45,129 nt of DNA from T3Sed10-241 sp036796255 (GCA_036796255.1 DAIRDH010000025.1:1-45129); one strand, 5' to 3'; counted from the first letter of the stretch, positions 1-9,052 are shown. Made by a program: numbers and translations. Notes: a model not told the origin generated them from the letters alone.

Positions 1-299
1 CATTTACTGACTACATGGATGATGTGAGTGGGGTCTACTACGACAATGAAATACTTTTGGACAACTTCGGGCCGCTATCGTCACATTTTGCGGATCCCAG
101 CTTAGGTTTTCGCGTGAATGATGATGGCAATCAAGTGCCGCTAAACTCCACTTTCACTGGCGCGCAGCGAGGCAATCCAGAAAGGAATGATGCTTACATG
201 ATGGCGCATATCACAGCTACCTACACCTTCAATCAGAAGCGTTTCAAACGCGCCAGAGGGCGCGTGACCAAGCGCAAAGCCCGCAGGGTAATCTTCTAA
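1..299 (+). CDS. PorG/DUF6089-like outer-membrane beta-barrel protein (C-terminal fragment)
   Basis: The frame is open from the left edge, so only the last 99 or so residues are present and the true start lies outside. The visible part begins FTDYMDDVSG and has the pattern of the C-terminal strands of DUF6089/PorG-type barrels: an acidic DYxDDVSG loop, then a last strand (AHITATYTF) and a basic tail rich in K and R. PorG is an outer-membrane component of the type IX secretion system in Bacteroidota, but DUF6089 also contains uncharacterised barrels, so the secretion role is an inference. No intrinsic terminator is obvious after the stop codon. Confidence 0.6.
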   Translation, partial: FTDYMDDVSGVYYDNEILLDNFGPLSSHFADPSLGFRVNDDGNQVPLNSTFTGAQRGNPERNDAYMMAHITATYTFNQKRFKRARGRVTKRKARRVIF

Positions 300-429
300 G
301 GATCGATTTCTATTTGACCCAACCTCGCTGGACCTCTGATGCCTAAATTTTCTTTCAATACCGCAATTAGGTAGGTATTTCGTGCCTATAAAAATTCATC
401 GGCGTCCAGGGAAATTTCGTCTATTGACA

Positions 430-503
430 ATGCGATTACGCATGCCATAACTTTCTTTCCTCGGTATTTTGATACCTTCGGGGTTCCTCGCTGCGCTCGG
501 AAT
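430..503. repeat. Cluster of short inverted repeats with a REP-like unit
   Basis: Three small stem-loops follow each other. The first has ATGCG arms around ATTA (430-443). The second has GGTAT arms around TTTG (463-476). The third is an imperfect palindrome, TTCCTCGCTGCGCTCGGAA, at about 484-502. The third resembles the 'ATTCCTCGCTGCGCTCGG' type dispersed palindrome common in intergenic regions of many Bacteroidota genomes. Only one copy was noticed in this window, so its repeat status rests on resemblance. Confidence 0.45.
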
Positions 504-921
504 AACATGTAATCAATGTTTTATGATAGCGGTGAGGGGGCTGTTTTGGGTGCGAATAATCCCGTACATTTACCGGACACCATTGATAAAAATTATCATC
601 ATTGGATTTGCTTCTCTGACAATTGCAAATTGGTGTGAGAAGAATAAATGTAGTGAGTCTACATCTCTTTGAGCGTTTCGGCTGTCATTGAACCACCCTC
701 AGGTTAAAGCATAAAGTTGACAATCTTTACCTGTCGGGCTCAAAGATTAATCCTCCGATTAGGAGTTATAAACGAACCAACAGGATGATGAAGTGCAAGA
801 GCTATGGATTAGTCAACCCCCAGCGGTGCTTGGAAACCTTGACTGCACTATACCACTAGCGCAATCCGGTACCAATTGAATTTGGCCTCATTGACGTGAA
901 GGCTATCAAAGTTTAGGTCAT

Positions 922-947
922 AAAAAAAGCCCGCCAAAGCGGACTTT
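922..947 (-). terminator. Intrinsic terminator of the TPR lipoprotein gene
   Basis: On the minus strand the arms AAAGTCCGC and GCGGGCTTT enclose a TTTG loop (one G-T pair) and are followed directly by a run of T. It lies about 20 bases after the stop codon of the lipoprotein gene. Confidence 0.85.
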
Positions 948-967
948 AAAACAAACAGATCTAGTGT

Positions 968-2674
968 TTATTTAATTTCATTCTGAAAGTTGCGGAACTC
1001 AAGGTCACCAGCTGCCTTTTCTTTCAAGGAAGCATCAGTAGCATAAGCAGATTTGAGGCTGCTAGAGACTGTAGCACCATCGCCAGAGCGCGCCGCAATG
1101 ACTGCTTTGAGGTACTGTCCTTCGGCAGTATCTTTCTCCGGTGATTGATTGAGCGCTTGCATGGCTGCGTCATTGTTGCCATTCAATACCAAAGCAAGTG
1201 CTTTGTTAAAGGTATTATAACCAGACATGTTTTGAACAGCAGATGCGTAATTTCCATTTTGGATATCGATGATACCCATGTTGTAATTTACTTCATTGCC
1301 AGCACCAGCAGCTTTTTTCAAGTGATCCATAGCACCTTTCCTGTCGCCGTTGAGGCGCTTGATAATCGCAAGGTTATTGTGTGCCTCTGGCGTTTCTTTC
1401 ACCTGTACTGACTTATTGAGCATTGCTTCAGCCTCAGCAGTTTCATTCTTCATCAGGTGTATCACAGCCATATTATTAAATGCCCTGTGGTCATCACCGT
1501 ATGTCTCAGAAGTCTTCTTGTATATCGCAAACTTCTCATTAACATCTTCAGTCAATGTAGCAGCGTAGAGCATTTCTTCTACATTGAGTTCAGAAGCTTC
1601 AGCAGAGCGAGCGAGAGCAATGATCTCGTCGTCGGTGCGACCTACAATTTCATAATTTACTGTAATCTCTGACCGACGCAAGGCAGGAAGGATGCGATCA
1701 GATATCTCTACAAAGGTCGCTGCAAGGTTTCTAATTTCCTGCTCACGCTTAGTGTTGTCATTGTACATCTCAAGAATGCGCATGATGAGTTGCTTGTCGG
1801 CAATATCAGAGCCCTGCATCGCTTTCTTAAATCCTTCCCAATCTTCTCCTTTCGGTGCAAGTTGGAAGAACTCGTCAGCATTAAATTTCATTTTGTTTCT
1901 CTTCATCATGTCTGAAACAGCGCGTTGTGCACTCTTTGCACGGTCTGAAGCCAAATTCTCGTTGAGGCTAATTTCACCTTCAGGTGAGGCCCACGCTTCG
2001 ATTTTAGCTGATTTAAAATCATGGTCTTCGCTGGTCCCGTTCGATTTCAAGTAGGTATTGATCGCCTTCATGTCATCGTCATTGAGCTCACCAGGACGCA
2101 CCACTGATGAATTCACCAGATAATTGATAACCGCAGCAGCGGTGTGCGAAGTAACTTGTGCAAACGCATCTTTTGCGATTACTGCCATGTCGTCATTGGT
2201 TACCAATAATGGCGTAGTGATCACACCATCAGCCAACTTGAAAGTATCAAAAGCCTTTTCTTTATTACCTAAACGACCCATAGTGTGCAATACAAGCTCA
2301 GAATTCCTCATGTCAGGAGTGTAAGCCACTTTGTCGGTGTAACTAAAGCTTTTGCCATTCGTGTAAGGAATAACTGTCGCATTACCCGGAGCGTCTTCCC
2401 CTTGGAAAGCGACCATTTTGAATGGAGTACTGCTCGATCCGTACTCAAGCTTGGGTTGAAGCTCTACAGAGGCCTTTTTGTTAAAATATTTCCCGGGAAA
2501 CTTCCCATTGATGTTTATCTCTACACTATCGCCACTTACAATTAGTGGATTGGGTGTGACATCGTAGGTGATGGTTTCTGCATATTTAGCCATCTTACCT
2601 AGCCCTCCGCAAGATGCAAGTACGATACCTGCAGCGGCCATAAGGGATATTGACTTCAAATTGTGATGCTTCAT
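968..2674 (-). CDS. TPR-containing lipoprotein with OmpA-like segment
   Basis: The protein has 568 residues from the chosen start. A longer frame begins at 2737, but only the ATG at 2674 puts a lipoprotein signal at the N terminus: basic MKHHNLK, a hydrophobic stretch, then the lipobox LASC with Cys22. The mature protein should be lipid-anchored, probably in the outer membrane. Residues about 225-265 carry an OmpA-like pattern (EAWASPEGE followed by N..LASDRAKSAQ), which in OmpA_C domains contributes to peptidoglycan contact. From about residue 375 onward there are degenerate TPR helices (HRAFNNMAVIHLM, PEAHNNLAIIKRL, EVNYNMGII), a protein-interaction scaffold. The family occurs in Bacteroidota without a defined function; an envelope scaffold role is inferred. 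The gene has its own terminator and lies 119 bases downstream of the kinase gene. Confidence 0.75.
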   Translation of the reverse strand: MKHHNLKSISLMAAAGIVLASCGGLGKMAKYAETITYDVTPNPLIVSGDSVEININGKFPGKYFNKKASVELQPKLEYGSSSTPFKMVAFQGEDAPGNATVIPYTNGKSFSYTDKVAYTPDMRNSELVLHTMGRLGNKEKAFDTFKLADGVITTPLLVTNDDMAVIAKDAFAQVTSHTAAAVINYLVNSSVVRPGELNDDDMKAINTYLKSNGTSEDHDFKSAKIEAWASPEGEISLNENLASDRAKSAQRAVSDMMKRNKMKFNADEFFQLAPKGEDWEGFKKAMQGSDIADKQLIMRILEMYNDNTKREQEIRNLAATFVEISDRILPALRRSEITVNYEIVGRTDDEIIALARSAEASELNVEEMLYAATLTEDVNEKFAIYKKTSETYGDDHRAFNNMAVIHLMKNETAEAEAMLNKSVQVKETPEAHNNLAIIKRLNGDRKGAMDHLKKAAGAGNEVNYNMGIIDIQNGNYASAVQNMSGYNTFNKALALVLNGNNDAAMQALNQSPEKDTAEGQYLKAVIAARSGDGATVSSSLKSAYATDASLKEKAAGDLEFRNFQNEIK

Positions 2675-2793
2675 TTCTGATGATAGTTTTGGAAGAAAAG
2701 CGATTTGTACCTTGTTTTTCAGGCTGCAATAATACATATTGTTTTCGAGATACAGAAAACTGTTAACTTCTTTTAGCCCCCTATTAAGGGCAC

Positions 2794-3429
2794 CTAAACT
2801 AATTGATGATGAACCCCTTTAGGTGTATTTTTTTCGACAATTGACAATATCTTTTGAAAATCCTTAGGGTTTTTTACAAAATCGGCGCTGGAAGTATCTA
2901 ATAGTACCACCCGAAGCTGCCCGCTGTGCTGCCTCAGGAAGTCGAGGTATTGCTGCTGTATCCGCTCTAAATAGGCAGTTTGGATGTTTTGCTCATACCG
3001 CCTGCCCCGTTTGCGAATGTTGCTCATGAGTTTTTCAACTGGCGAGTACAGATAAATGAGCAAATCGGGCTTTGGTAAGCTTTGAAACATGATTTCAAAA
3101 AGTTGCCAGAACAAACGATACTCATCCTCGCTGAGATTGGTCCGGGCGAAAATCAGAGATTTACTGATAAAGTAATCAGATACAGTGAGTGAAGAAAACA
3201 AATTCGGCCCGATAGCGCGCTGGTTCAGCTGTTGGTATCTGTCTGCCAGAAACGAAAGCTCTACAGGAAAGGCATAGCGCTCTGGATCCTTGTAAAATTT
3301 GGGCAGGAACGCATTGTCTTCAAATCCTTCGAGTACCAAATCAGCTTTATAGTGCCTGGCCAGCATTTTGGCCAATGTGGTTTTGCCCGCACCGATATTG
3401 CCTTCAACTGCGATAAAATTATATTCCAT
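2794..3429 (-). CDS. Deoxynucleoside kinase-like protein (atypical active-site motif)
   Basis: This 211-residue protein belongs to the deoxynucleoside kinase family, which phosphorylates salvaged deoxynucleosides with ATP. The P-loop GNIGAGKTT is at residues 10-18. The lid region NIRKRGRRYEQNI and the DLLIYLYSPVEKL segment also fit the family. Where canonical members have a (D/E)RS/T motif before the catalytic helix, this one has SDY (84-86, LTVSDYFISKSLIFA). From memory, similar SDY/ADY forms occur in other Bacteroidota, so this looks like a real subfamily rather than decay; substrate preference is unknown. The start overlaps the end of folK by 11 bases, so the two are probably co-transcribed and translationally coupled. 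A canonical paralogue lies at 9080-9697. Confidence 0.85.
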   Translation of the reverse strand: MEYNFIAVEGNIGAGKTTLAKMLARHYKADLVLEGFEDNAFLPKFYKDPERYAFPVELSFLADRYQQLNQRAIGPNLFSSLTVSDYFISKSLIFARTNLSEDEYRLFWQLFEIMFQSLPKPDLLIYLYSPVEKLMSNIRKRGRRYEQNIQTAYLERIQQQYLDFLRQHSGQLRVVLLDTSSADFVKNPKDFQKILSIVEKNTPKGVHHQLV

Positions 3430-3928
3430 AGTTTAATCTGGTTGCACGCGCAGGGTCTGGCGATCTGTCATATAAAGTTTTAATAGTCTCTTCTATTTCT
3501 GGATGCACAAAATCTGGCGCTATTTCACAAAGAGGCGCCAATACAAAATTACGCAAATGAAGCCGCGGATGCGGTATTATTAGTGCTGAAGTGTGAAGTA
3601 CTACATCACCGAAAAACAAAATATCGATGTCAATTACGCGCGCGCTATATCCATAAGGGGCAACTGTCTTCTTATCCCGCCCTAAATGCCGCTCGACGCT
3701 TTCCAAAAAAATAAAAAATTCTTCTGGTTTCATTTTCGTTTTAAATGCACAGGCCATGTTTAAGTAGCGCCGTTCATCGTGATAACCCCAGGCAGGAGTT
3801 TCCCAAATTGAACTGCACTTCAGCAATTTAGCCTCTTTTGAAATTTGAGCGAGTGCATCCTTTAAGTAAATTTCCCTGTTGCCCAAATTGCTCCCCAAGG
3901 ACAGGTATGCTGTTTTGATTGTACTCAC
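3419..3928 (-). CDS. folK: 2-amino-4-hydroxy-6-hydroxymethyldihydropteridine pyrophosphokinase (HPPK)
   Basis: This 169-residue protein catalyses the ATP-dependent pyrophosphorylation of 6-hydroxymethyl-7,8-dihydropterin, the step before dihydropteroate synthase in folate synthesis. It shows the N-terminal LSLGSNLGNRE motif, the central RVIDIDILFFGD segment with the metal-binding aspartates, and the HPPK signature PHPRLHLRNFVLAPL, and has the usual single-domain length. It is the first gene of a minus-strand pair with the atypical deoxynucleoside kinase and is transcribed divergently from sppA, with 96 bases between the start codons. Confidence 0.95.
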   Translation of the reverse strand: MSTIKTAYLSLGSNLGNREIYLKDALAQISKEAKLLKCSSIWETPAWGYHDERRYLNMACAFKTKMKPEEFFIFLESVERHLGRDKKTVAPYGYSARVIDIDILFFGDVVLHTSALIIPHPRLHLRNFVLAPLCEIAPDFVHPEIEETIKTLYDRSPDPARATRLNYGI

Positions 3929-3998
3929 CTAATAGCTCCGTTGATGTGCATGGCCGACCACTGATGTAATAATTCAGGATTCAAATGGAAGTAGATGC

Positions 3999-4014
3999 TA
4001 ACTTTGTGGCAAAG
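3999..4014 (+). promoter_or_regulatory. Probable sppA promoter -7 element inside a short inverted repeat
   Basis: TAACTTTG at 3999-4006 matches the Bacteroidota -7 consensus TAnnTTTG, 18 bases before the sppA ATG. It overlaps an inverted repeat, CTTTG TGG CAAAG (4002-4014). I see no TTTG at the expected -33 distance. On the minus strand the other arm reads TTACTTTG, a weaker match that could serve folK. Confidence 0.5.
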
Positions 4015-4024
4015 TAACAACAAA

Positions 4025-5839
4025 ATGAAGCAGTTCTTTAAGTTCATGTTTGCCAGTGTGCTCGGCACTTTCATCGCCGCGTTTGCACTCTTCTTCGTGT
4101 TTTTCATCATCATTGCCGGTGCAATTGGAAGTGCCATGAGCGATCTGGACCGATCAGGTCAAACCACTTCTGTTAAAGACAACAGTATACTTCATATAAA
4201 GCTTGATCGACCCATCGTGGACCGCGGCCCGGAACAAACATTCAATTTGGATTTTGGGCCATTTCGTTCAGTATCACCCATTGGCCTTGACCAAATTATT
4301 GAAAACCTCAAAAAGGCCAAAGAAGATGACCGTATAGAAGGCATATACCTTGAAGTGTCCTTCCCGATGGCGGGAATGGCCACCCTGGAAGAAATAAGAA
4401 ATGCCCTCCTTGACTTTAAAGAAAGTGGAAAGTGGATTGTGAGCTACAGCGAATTATACTCACAGAACGCATATTATCTGTCATCTGTTTCAGATGAAAT
4501 ATACCTGATGCCAGAGGGTGAGCTTGATTTCAGAGGTCTGAGCACAACCATCCCTTTTCTCAAAGGGATGTTTGACAAGTTGGATATAGAAATGCAAGTG
4601 ATCCGAGGATCGAACAATAAGTTTAAAAGTGCTGTGGAGCCATTTCTGACAGATGAAATGAGCGTGGCAAACCGCCAACAAACAGAAACCTGGATGAACT
4701 CCCTATGGGCCAACATGCTGAGTGCAATTGGCGAATCGCGCGGAATATCAGCCGATCGGCTGGCAGCTATAGCAGATGGTTATGAAGTACGTGAACCAGA
4801 AGATGCTGTGGCTTTGGAAATGGTCACTGCGATGAAATACAATGATGAGGTTCAGGCCATTCTAAGGGCCAAGACGGAGACCGAAGAAGATGAAAAACTC
4901 AACACAGTTTCCTTAACATCATACTTCAGAGCGCGCACAACAAAATCGTCAGAAACCTTCGTTCCCTCCTACAAAAAAGACAAAATTGCGATTATATACG
5001 CCAGCGGCAATATCATGAGCGGCAAAGGCGATGATGAAACAATTGGTTCTGAAACTCTTTCGGAGGCCATAAGCGAAGCCCGAAAAGATAGCAGCATAAA
5101 GGCTATTGTATTGCGGGTAAACTCTCCCGGAGGTAGTGCCCTCGCAAGTGAAGTCATTTGGCGTGAAACTGCTTTGGCGAAAGCTGTAAAACCGCTCGTT
5201 GTATCTATGGGTGATGCAGCTGCATCGGGGGGATATTATATCGCTGCTGATGCACATAAAATATTGGCCATGCCAAGTACAATTACCGGTTCAATTGGTG
5301 TATTCGGGTTAATGCCAAACATGAAAGGATTCTTCAATCAAAAAGTCGGGGTTACTTTTGACGGGGTGAAAACCGGCAAATACGCCGATTACGGTCAAAT
5401 AACAAGGCCGCTAAGCGATGAAGAATACAGCATCCGGCAAAATGGTGTGGATCAAGCTTACGATCGCTTTGTATCAGTGGTATCTCAAGGTAGATCTATG
5501 AGCGTGGAAATGGTAGACTCGATCGGTCAAGGTAGGGTGTGGAGCGGCACTGATGCGCTTGCAATTGGCTTAGTAGATGAGCTCGGCGGACTTAACCGTG
5601 CTATCGAAATCGCTGCCGAACTTGCTTCTGTCGAGGACTATACGATTAAAAATCTTCCGAAGCGAAAAGATCCTTTCGAGGCTTTCATTGAAGAACTTAC
5701 CGGACAGAGCAGCACTGCATTACTTCGCTGGCAACTCGGCAACGATGAGTACCTCCTGCGCCAGTTCAAAGCCATAAACCAAATGAAGGAGATGAGTGGT
5801 GTGCAAGCAATTGTACCTTACGCCATCGAAGTACGCTAA
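4025..5839 (+). CDS. sppA: Signal peptide peptidase SppA, long (67K) type
   Basis: SppA is a membrane-anchored serine protease of the S49 family that degrades cleaved signal peptides. The chosen ATG gives 604 residues and places a single N-terminal membrane segment (about residues 8-35) at the start; the upstream alternative at 3995 adds ten non-conserved residues. The two-domain long form is complete. The general-base lysine lies in FKSAVEPF (Lys201). The nucleophilic serine is in MGDAAASGGYY (Ser401), after the conserved VLRVNSPGGSALASE segment. The stop codon lies two bases from the stop codon of the convergent DUF2797 gene, with no room for a terminator between them. Confidence 0.95.
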   Translation: MKQFFKFMFASVLGTFIAAFALFFVFFIIIAGAIGSAMSDLDRSGQTTSVKDNSILHIKLDRPIVDRGPEQTFNLDFGPFRSVSPIGLDQIIENLKKAKEDDRIEGIYLEVSFPMAGMATLEEIRNALLDFKESGKWIVSYSELYSQNAYYLSSVSDEIYLMPEGELDFRGLSTTIPFLKGMFDKLDIEMQVIRGSNNKFKSAVEPFLTDEMSVANRQQTETWMNSLWANMLSAIGESRGISADRLAAIADGYEVREPEDAVALEMVTAMKYNDEVQAILRAKTETEEDEKLNTVSLTSYFRARTTKSSETFVPSYKKDKIAIIYASGNIMSGKGDDETIGSETLSEAISEARKDSSIKAIVLRVNSPGGSALASEVIWRETALAKAVKPLVVSMGDAAASGGYYIAADAHKILAMPSTITGSIGVFGLMPNMKGFFNQKVGVTFDGVKTGKYADYGQITRPLSDEEYSIRQNGVDQAYDRFVSVVSQGRSMSVEMVDSIGQGRVWSGTDALAIGLVDELGGLNRAIEIAAELASVEDYTIKNLPKRKDPFEAFIEELTGQSSTALLRWQLGNDEYLLRQFKAINQMKEMSGVQAIVPYAIEVR

Positions 5840-5841
5840 AT

Positions 5842-6639
5842 TCAACAGTTCAAAGACATCTCGTACCCGCTGTATTTGCGGAGGTTGATAACCTGACCTT
5901 CGCCAAATATGAGGTACTGTCCGCGAATACCTACCAATTGTTGTTGGATGCGCTTGTGCTTATCCAGGTCTATCGATCGCACTTTATTGGGATACGCTAA
6001 CACAGGGTAAGAAAACTCCGTTGGCTTTTCTTCTTTCAAAGCATATTGCTTAATCTCATCTGGCAAAAACTCTATTAACTCGTCACGCAATGCCACAATA
6101 TCTTGATCGCTATTCAATCCTGTCAGCATTTTACGCCAGTCCGTCCGGTCTGATATGAACTGCTTCAACTCAACTTCGATCACGCCTGCCATTTGCCTGT
6201 AAGGCACCTGTGCGATAGGCACCGCTCTCCATGCGCCTTGATCAATCCAGCGCGTAGGCACTTGAGTGGCCCTTGTCACGCCTACCTTTATATCGCTGGT
6301 TTGAGCGATGTAAATTATGTGGGGCTGGTTGTGATGTGCCTCCTCCCATTCCACATTACGCCCTTTTCCCAAATGCGCCTCGCACAATTCGGGCCGCATG
6401 ATGCAAGGAGCAGCCTGGGGCGCATCTCGAAAGCAGGGATAGCAAAATCCCTGTCCAAATGTTTTGTTGATCGACCTTCCACAATTAATGCAGTGGATGA
6501 GACCAGTCCACTCTAAATTAATTTCACTGCCAACCAATTTATTAAGCTCTAACACCGGCGATTTGTCAAGACTCAGCCAGTAGCGAACCACATCGGCATT
6601 TTCACTGGTCATCTTTCTCAGGGTACCTCTATTGCACAT
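5842..6639 (-). CDS. DUF2797 family protein with cysteine-rich zinc-binding-like segment
   Basis: The protein has 265 residues from the preferred start, MCNRGTLRKM; an upstream ATG at 6678 would add 13 residues that do not resemble other family members. It matches DUF2797, which has no established function. A cysteine cluster, C50-x2-C53 and C66-x2-C69 followed by C79 and C86, looks like a zinc ribbon. The next block (HIIYIAQTSDIKVGVTRATQVPTRWIDQGAW) resembles the GIY-YIG-like fold noted for this family, suggesting nucleic-acid contact, but this is inference. It is divergent from the GH3 gene and converges with sppA. Confidence 0.8.
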   Translation of the reverse strand: MCNRGTLRKMTSENADVVRYWLSLDKSPVLELNKLVGSEINLEWTGLIHCINCGRSINKTFGQGFCYPCFRDAPQAAPCIMRPELCEAHLGKGRNVEWEEAHHNQPHIIYIAQTSDIKVGVTRATQVPTRWIDQGAWRAVPIAQVPYRQMAGVIEVELKQFISDRTDWRKMLTGLNSDQDIVALRDELIEFLPDEIKQYALKEEKPTEFSYPVLAYPNKVRSIDLDKHKRIQQQLVGIRGQYLIFGEGQVINLRKYSGYEMSLNC

Positions 6640-6700
6640 GAGGGCAAAGATGCCAAAACTGGTTGGATTTTTGTACATTGCCTATTGGTAATTAACATCT

Positions 6701-8233
6701 ATGTCAGCCATAAATTCTGTTTTTTCCTGGTTCATGAAGAAGCGCATACACCAGATAGAGCTATTCATGAAGTATCCCCATGAAGTTCAAAATGAGGTGT
6801 TTGAAGACTTAATTCGCAAAGCAAAGGACACTGAATGGGGAAAGCATCATGGCTACAGTGAGTTGTTTACCCAGTCCACTTTTCGTGCCCGTGTGCCCTT
6901 ACAAACTTATGAGGATCTAAAGCCCTACGTTCAAAGACTCAAAGAAGGAGAGCAGAACCTTTTATGGCACAGTGATATACACTGGTTTGCGAAATCATCG
7001 GGCACGACCAGCGATAGGAGCAAGTATATCCCTGTAAGCCGCGAATCGCTTGAAGACTGCCATTACAAAAGCGGCAAAGATTTGCTGGCTATCTACAACC
7101 ACAACCATCCAAATAACCTGCTCTATGCGGGTAAATCTCTGGTGCTTGGTGGCAGTAGCACCATCAATAGCTTCCGCAAAGACTCATACTATGGTGACCT
7201 TTCATCGATCATTATCAACAACCTTCCCTTTTGGGTGGAGATGAAGCGTATACCTGAAAAGAACATCGCCCTCATGGATGGCTGGGAAAAGAAAATTGAG
7301 GCTATGGCGCAAAGTATCAAGCATGAGGATGTCACCACGATGGCCGGGGTACCTTCATGGACATTGGTACTGTTGCGAAGAGTACTCGAAATCACCGGGA
7401 AGAATGACATTTCAGAAGTATGGCCCAATCTACAACTTTACATGCACGGTGGTGTGAACTTTGGGCCCTATGCTGATCAGTATAAGTCAATTATTCACTT
7501 GCCCAACATGCGGTACTATCAAACTTATAACGCAAGTGAGGGATTCTTTGGCATACAGCATGAAGGCGAAGCCGATGATATGCTTCTCCTGCTCGACTAC
7601 GGCATTTACTACGAGTTTATTGAAGCGGAACACAGCCACTTAGAACAACCTCCGACCAAAGGTCTGGCAGATGTACAAGTAGGTCGCAATTATGAAGTAG
7701 TGATCACCACCAATTCCGGTTTGTGGCGCTACCGCCTTGGTGATACCATCAGCTTTACTTCAACGGATCCCTACAAAATAAGGGTGACAGGACGTACCAA
7801 GCACTTCATCAATGCATTTGGCGAGGAGCTGATTATTGACAATGCAGAAAAAGCCCTTGCCAAGGCCTGTAAAATTGCTCAGTGCACCATCATTGACTAT
7901 ACCGCAGGGCCCATTTACATGAGTGACATGAAAAAAAGTGGAGGCCATGAATGGCTGATCGAATTTGAGCATGCCCCGGACAATATGAATCTTTTTGCGG
8001 AAGCACTTGACGCTGAGCTCAAAAACCTCAATAGCGATTACGATGCCAAGCGAACCGGCAACCTTACACTCAACCCTCCAATCGTGCGTATCATGCCACG
8101 AAACACATTTCACCATTGGCTCAGAAGTAACGGCAAGCTCGGAGGTCAACACAAAGTGCCCAGGTTGAGCAATGACAGGGTAATTATTGAAGAAATTCTC
8201 CGGGAGGAAGTGAGCGTGGAGGCCAAATCATGA
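6701..8233 (+). CDS. GH3 family acyl-acid-amido synthetase-like protein
   Basis: This 510-residue protein is of the bacterial branch of the GH3 family, named after plant auxin-responsive enzymes. Plant members adenylate a carboxylic acid and pass it to an amino acid. Visible blocks include the ATP-binding loop FAKSSGTTSDRSKYIPVS, the YNASEGFFGIQ segment, and LWRYRLGDTISFTS followed by KHFINAFGEEL, all typical of the ANL-like fold. The enzyme is likely cytosolic. Its substrate in Bacteroidota is not known. The next gene starts within its stop codon (ATGA overlap), so the two are translationally coupled. Confidence 0.9.
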   Translation: MSAINSVFSWFMKKRIHQIELFMKYPHEVQNEVFEDLIRKAKDTEWGKHHGYSELFTQSTFRARVPLQTYEDLKPYVQRLKEGEQNLLWHSDIHWFAKSSGTTSDRSKYIPVSRESLEDCHYKSGKDLLAIYNHNHPNNLLYAGKSLVLGGSSTINSFRKDSYYGDLSSIIINNLPFWVEMKRIPEKNIALMDGWEKKIEAMAQSIKHEDVTTMAGVPSWTLVLLRRVLEITGKNDISEVWPNLQLYMHGGVNFGPYADQYKSIIHLPNMRYYQTYNASEGFFGIQHEGEADDMLLLLDYGIYYEFIEAEHSHLEQPPTKGLADVQVGRNYEVVITTNSGLWRYRLGDTISFTSTDPYKIRVTGRTKHFINAFGEELIIDNAEKALAKACKIAQCTIIDYTAGPIYMSDMKKSGGHEWLIEFEHAPDNMNLFAEALDAELKNLNSDYDAKRTGNLTLNPPIVRIMPRNTFHHWLRSNGKLGGQHKVPRLSNDRVIIEEILREEVSVEAKS

Positions 8234-9021
8234 AGCATTTTACCTTGGCCTTGTGCATGATGCTGTCACTTAGAGTGTGTGCGCAGGAAATATCACATGA
8301 GCTTTTCACTATTCCAGGTTCATTCGACTTTATTGCCATGGACAACTTACTGAATGTATACACCATCAAAGGCACCGAGATGGTGAAGTATGATAAAAAT
8401 GGTGATCGGCAATTTCGCTACAGCGACAAGCAATTGGGAGACATTGGAGCAGCAGATGTGACATTTCCACTAAGGCCCCTGCTCACCTACCCGGGCATCA
8501 ACTACGTGGTGATGCTGGACAATACGCTCAGTAACAACCGCGGAAATATCAACCTGATGAACCACAACATCGACTTGGGCACCCTTGCCTGCACTTCAGT
8601 GCAAAACCATTTTTGGTTTTATGATGCAATGAATTTTAGCCTGATACGCACCAACGAAAATTTCAGACCTGTAGTTCAGACTGGCAACCTTGCCCAGATA
8701 CTGCGCATAGGCTCCCTGGAGCCAAATTATATGAAAGAATTTGCCAACCGGTTGTACATCAATAATCCAAGCACAGGAATCTTAGCGTTTGATATATTTG
8801 GAACCTACATACGCACCATTCCAATTTTGGGATTATCTGAATTTCAAGTAAATGAAAGCGAGCTCATCTATTTTTACGAAAGTAAACTGTACCGGTATAA
8901 TCTACAAAACCACACTGACAGCAGCGTCGAATTGCCTGAAAAGAGCCGGAGCGCTATGCTTCAAAAAAACCGAATTGCTGTTGGGCTTTCAGACAAGGTC
9001 GTTGTTTACCAATTGAAATAG
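8230..9021 (+). CDS. Exported protein of unknown function, coupled to the GH3 gene
   Basis: This 263-residue protein begins with a clear signal peptide (MKHFTLALCMMLSLRVCAQ, cleavage likely after Cys-Ala), so it should be in the periplasm or outer envelope. The mature part is rich in short hydrophobic strands with turn motifs (DNLLNVYTIKGTEMVKYDKNG, then repeated Y/F-rich blocks) that could form a beta-propeller, but I cannot assign a family. Its ATG overlaps the GH3 stop codon by four bases, pointing to co-translation. Similar small exported proteins downstream of GH3 genes would be worth looking for in relatives. Confidence 0.75.
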   Translation: MKHFTLALCMMLSLRVCAQEISHELFTIPGSFDFIAMDNLLNVYTIKGTEMVKYDKNGDRQFRYSDKQLGDIGAADVTFPLRPLLTYPGINYVVMLDNTLSNNRGNINLMNHNIDLGTLACTSVQNHFWFYDAMNFSLIRTNENFRPVVQTGNLAQILRIGSLEPNYMKEFANRLYINNPSTGILAFDIFGTYIRTIPILGLSEFQVNESELIYFYESKLYRYNLQNHTDSSVELPEKSRSAMLQKNRIAVGLSDKVVVYQLK

Positions 9022-9052
9022 GCAATTGAACTGATAAGCCGCGCAATATTTG

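Larger units (their letters stand above)
300..967. other. Non-coding intergenic stretch
   Basis: This is the longest gene-free stretch in the window. It holds a cluster of short hairpins at 430-503 and, at its right end, the terminator of the convergent lipoprotein gene. The only longer open frame (469-672, plus) has no recognisable motif, runs through the repeat-like unit and has no promoter match, so I do not call it a gene. I see no tRNA, riboswitch or transposase remnant. Confidence 0.6.

Noticed and set aside
469..672. Open frame of 67 codons in the left intergenic stretch
   Set aside because: It passes through the repeat-like hairpins, shows no family motif or promoter, and its composition looks random.
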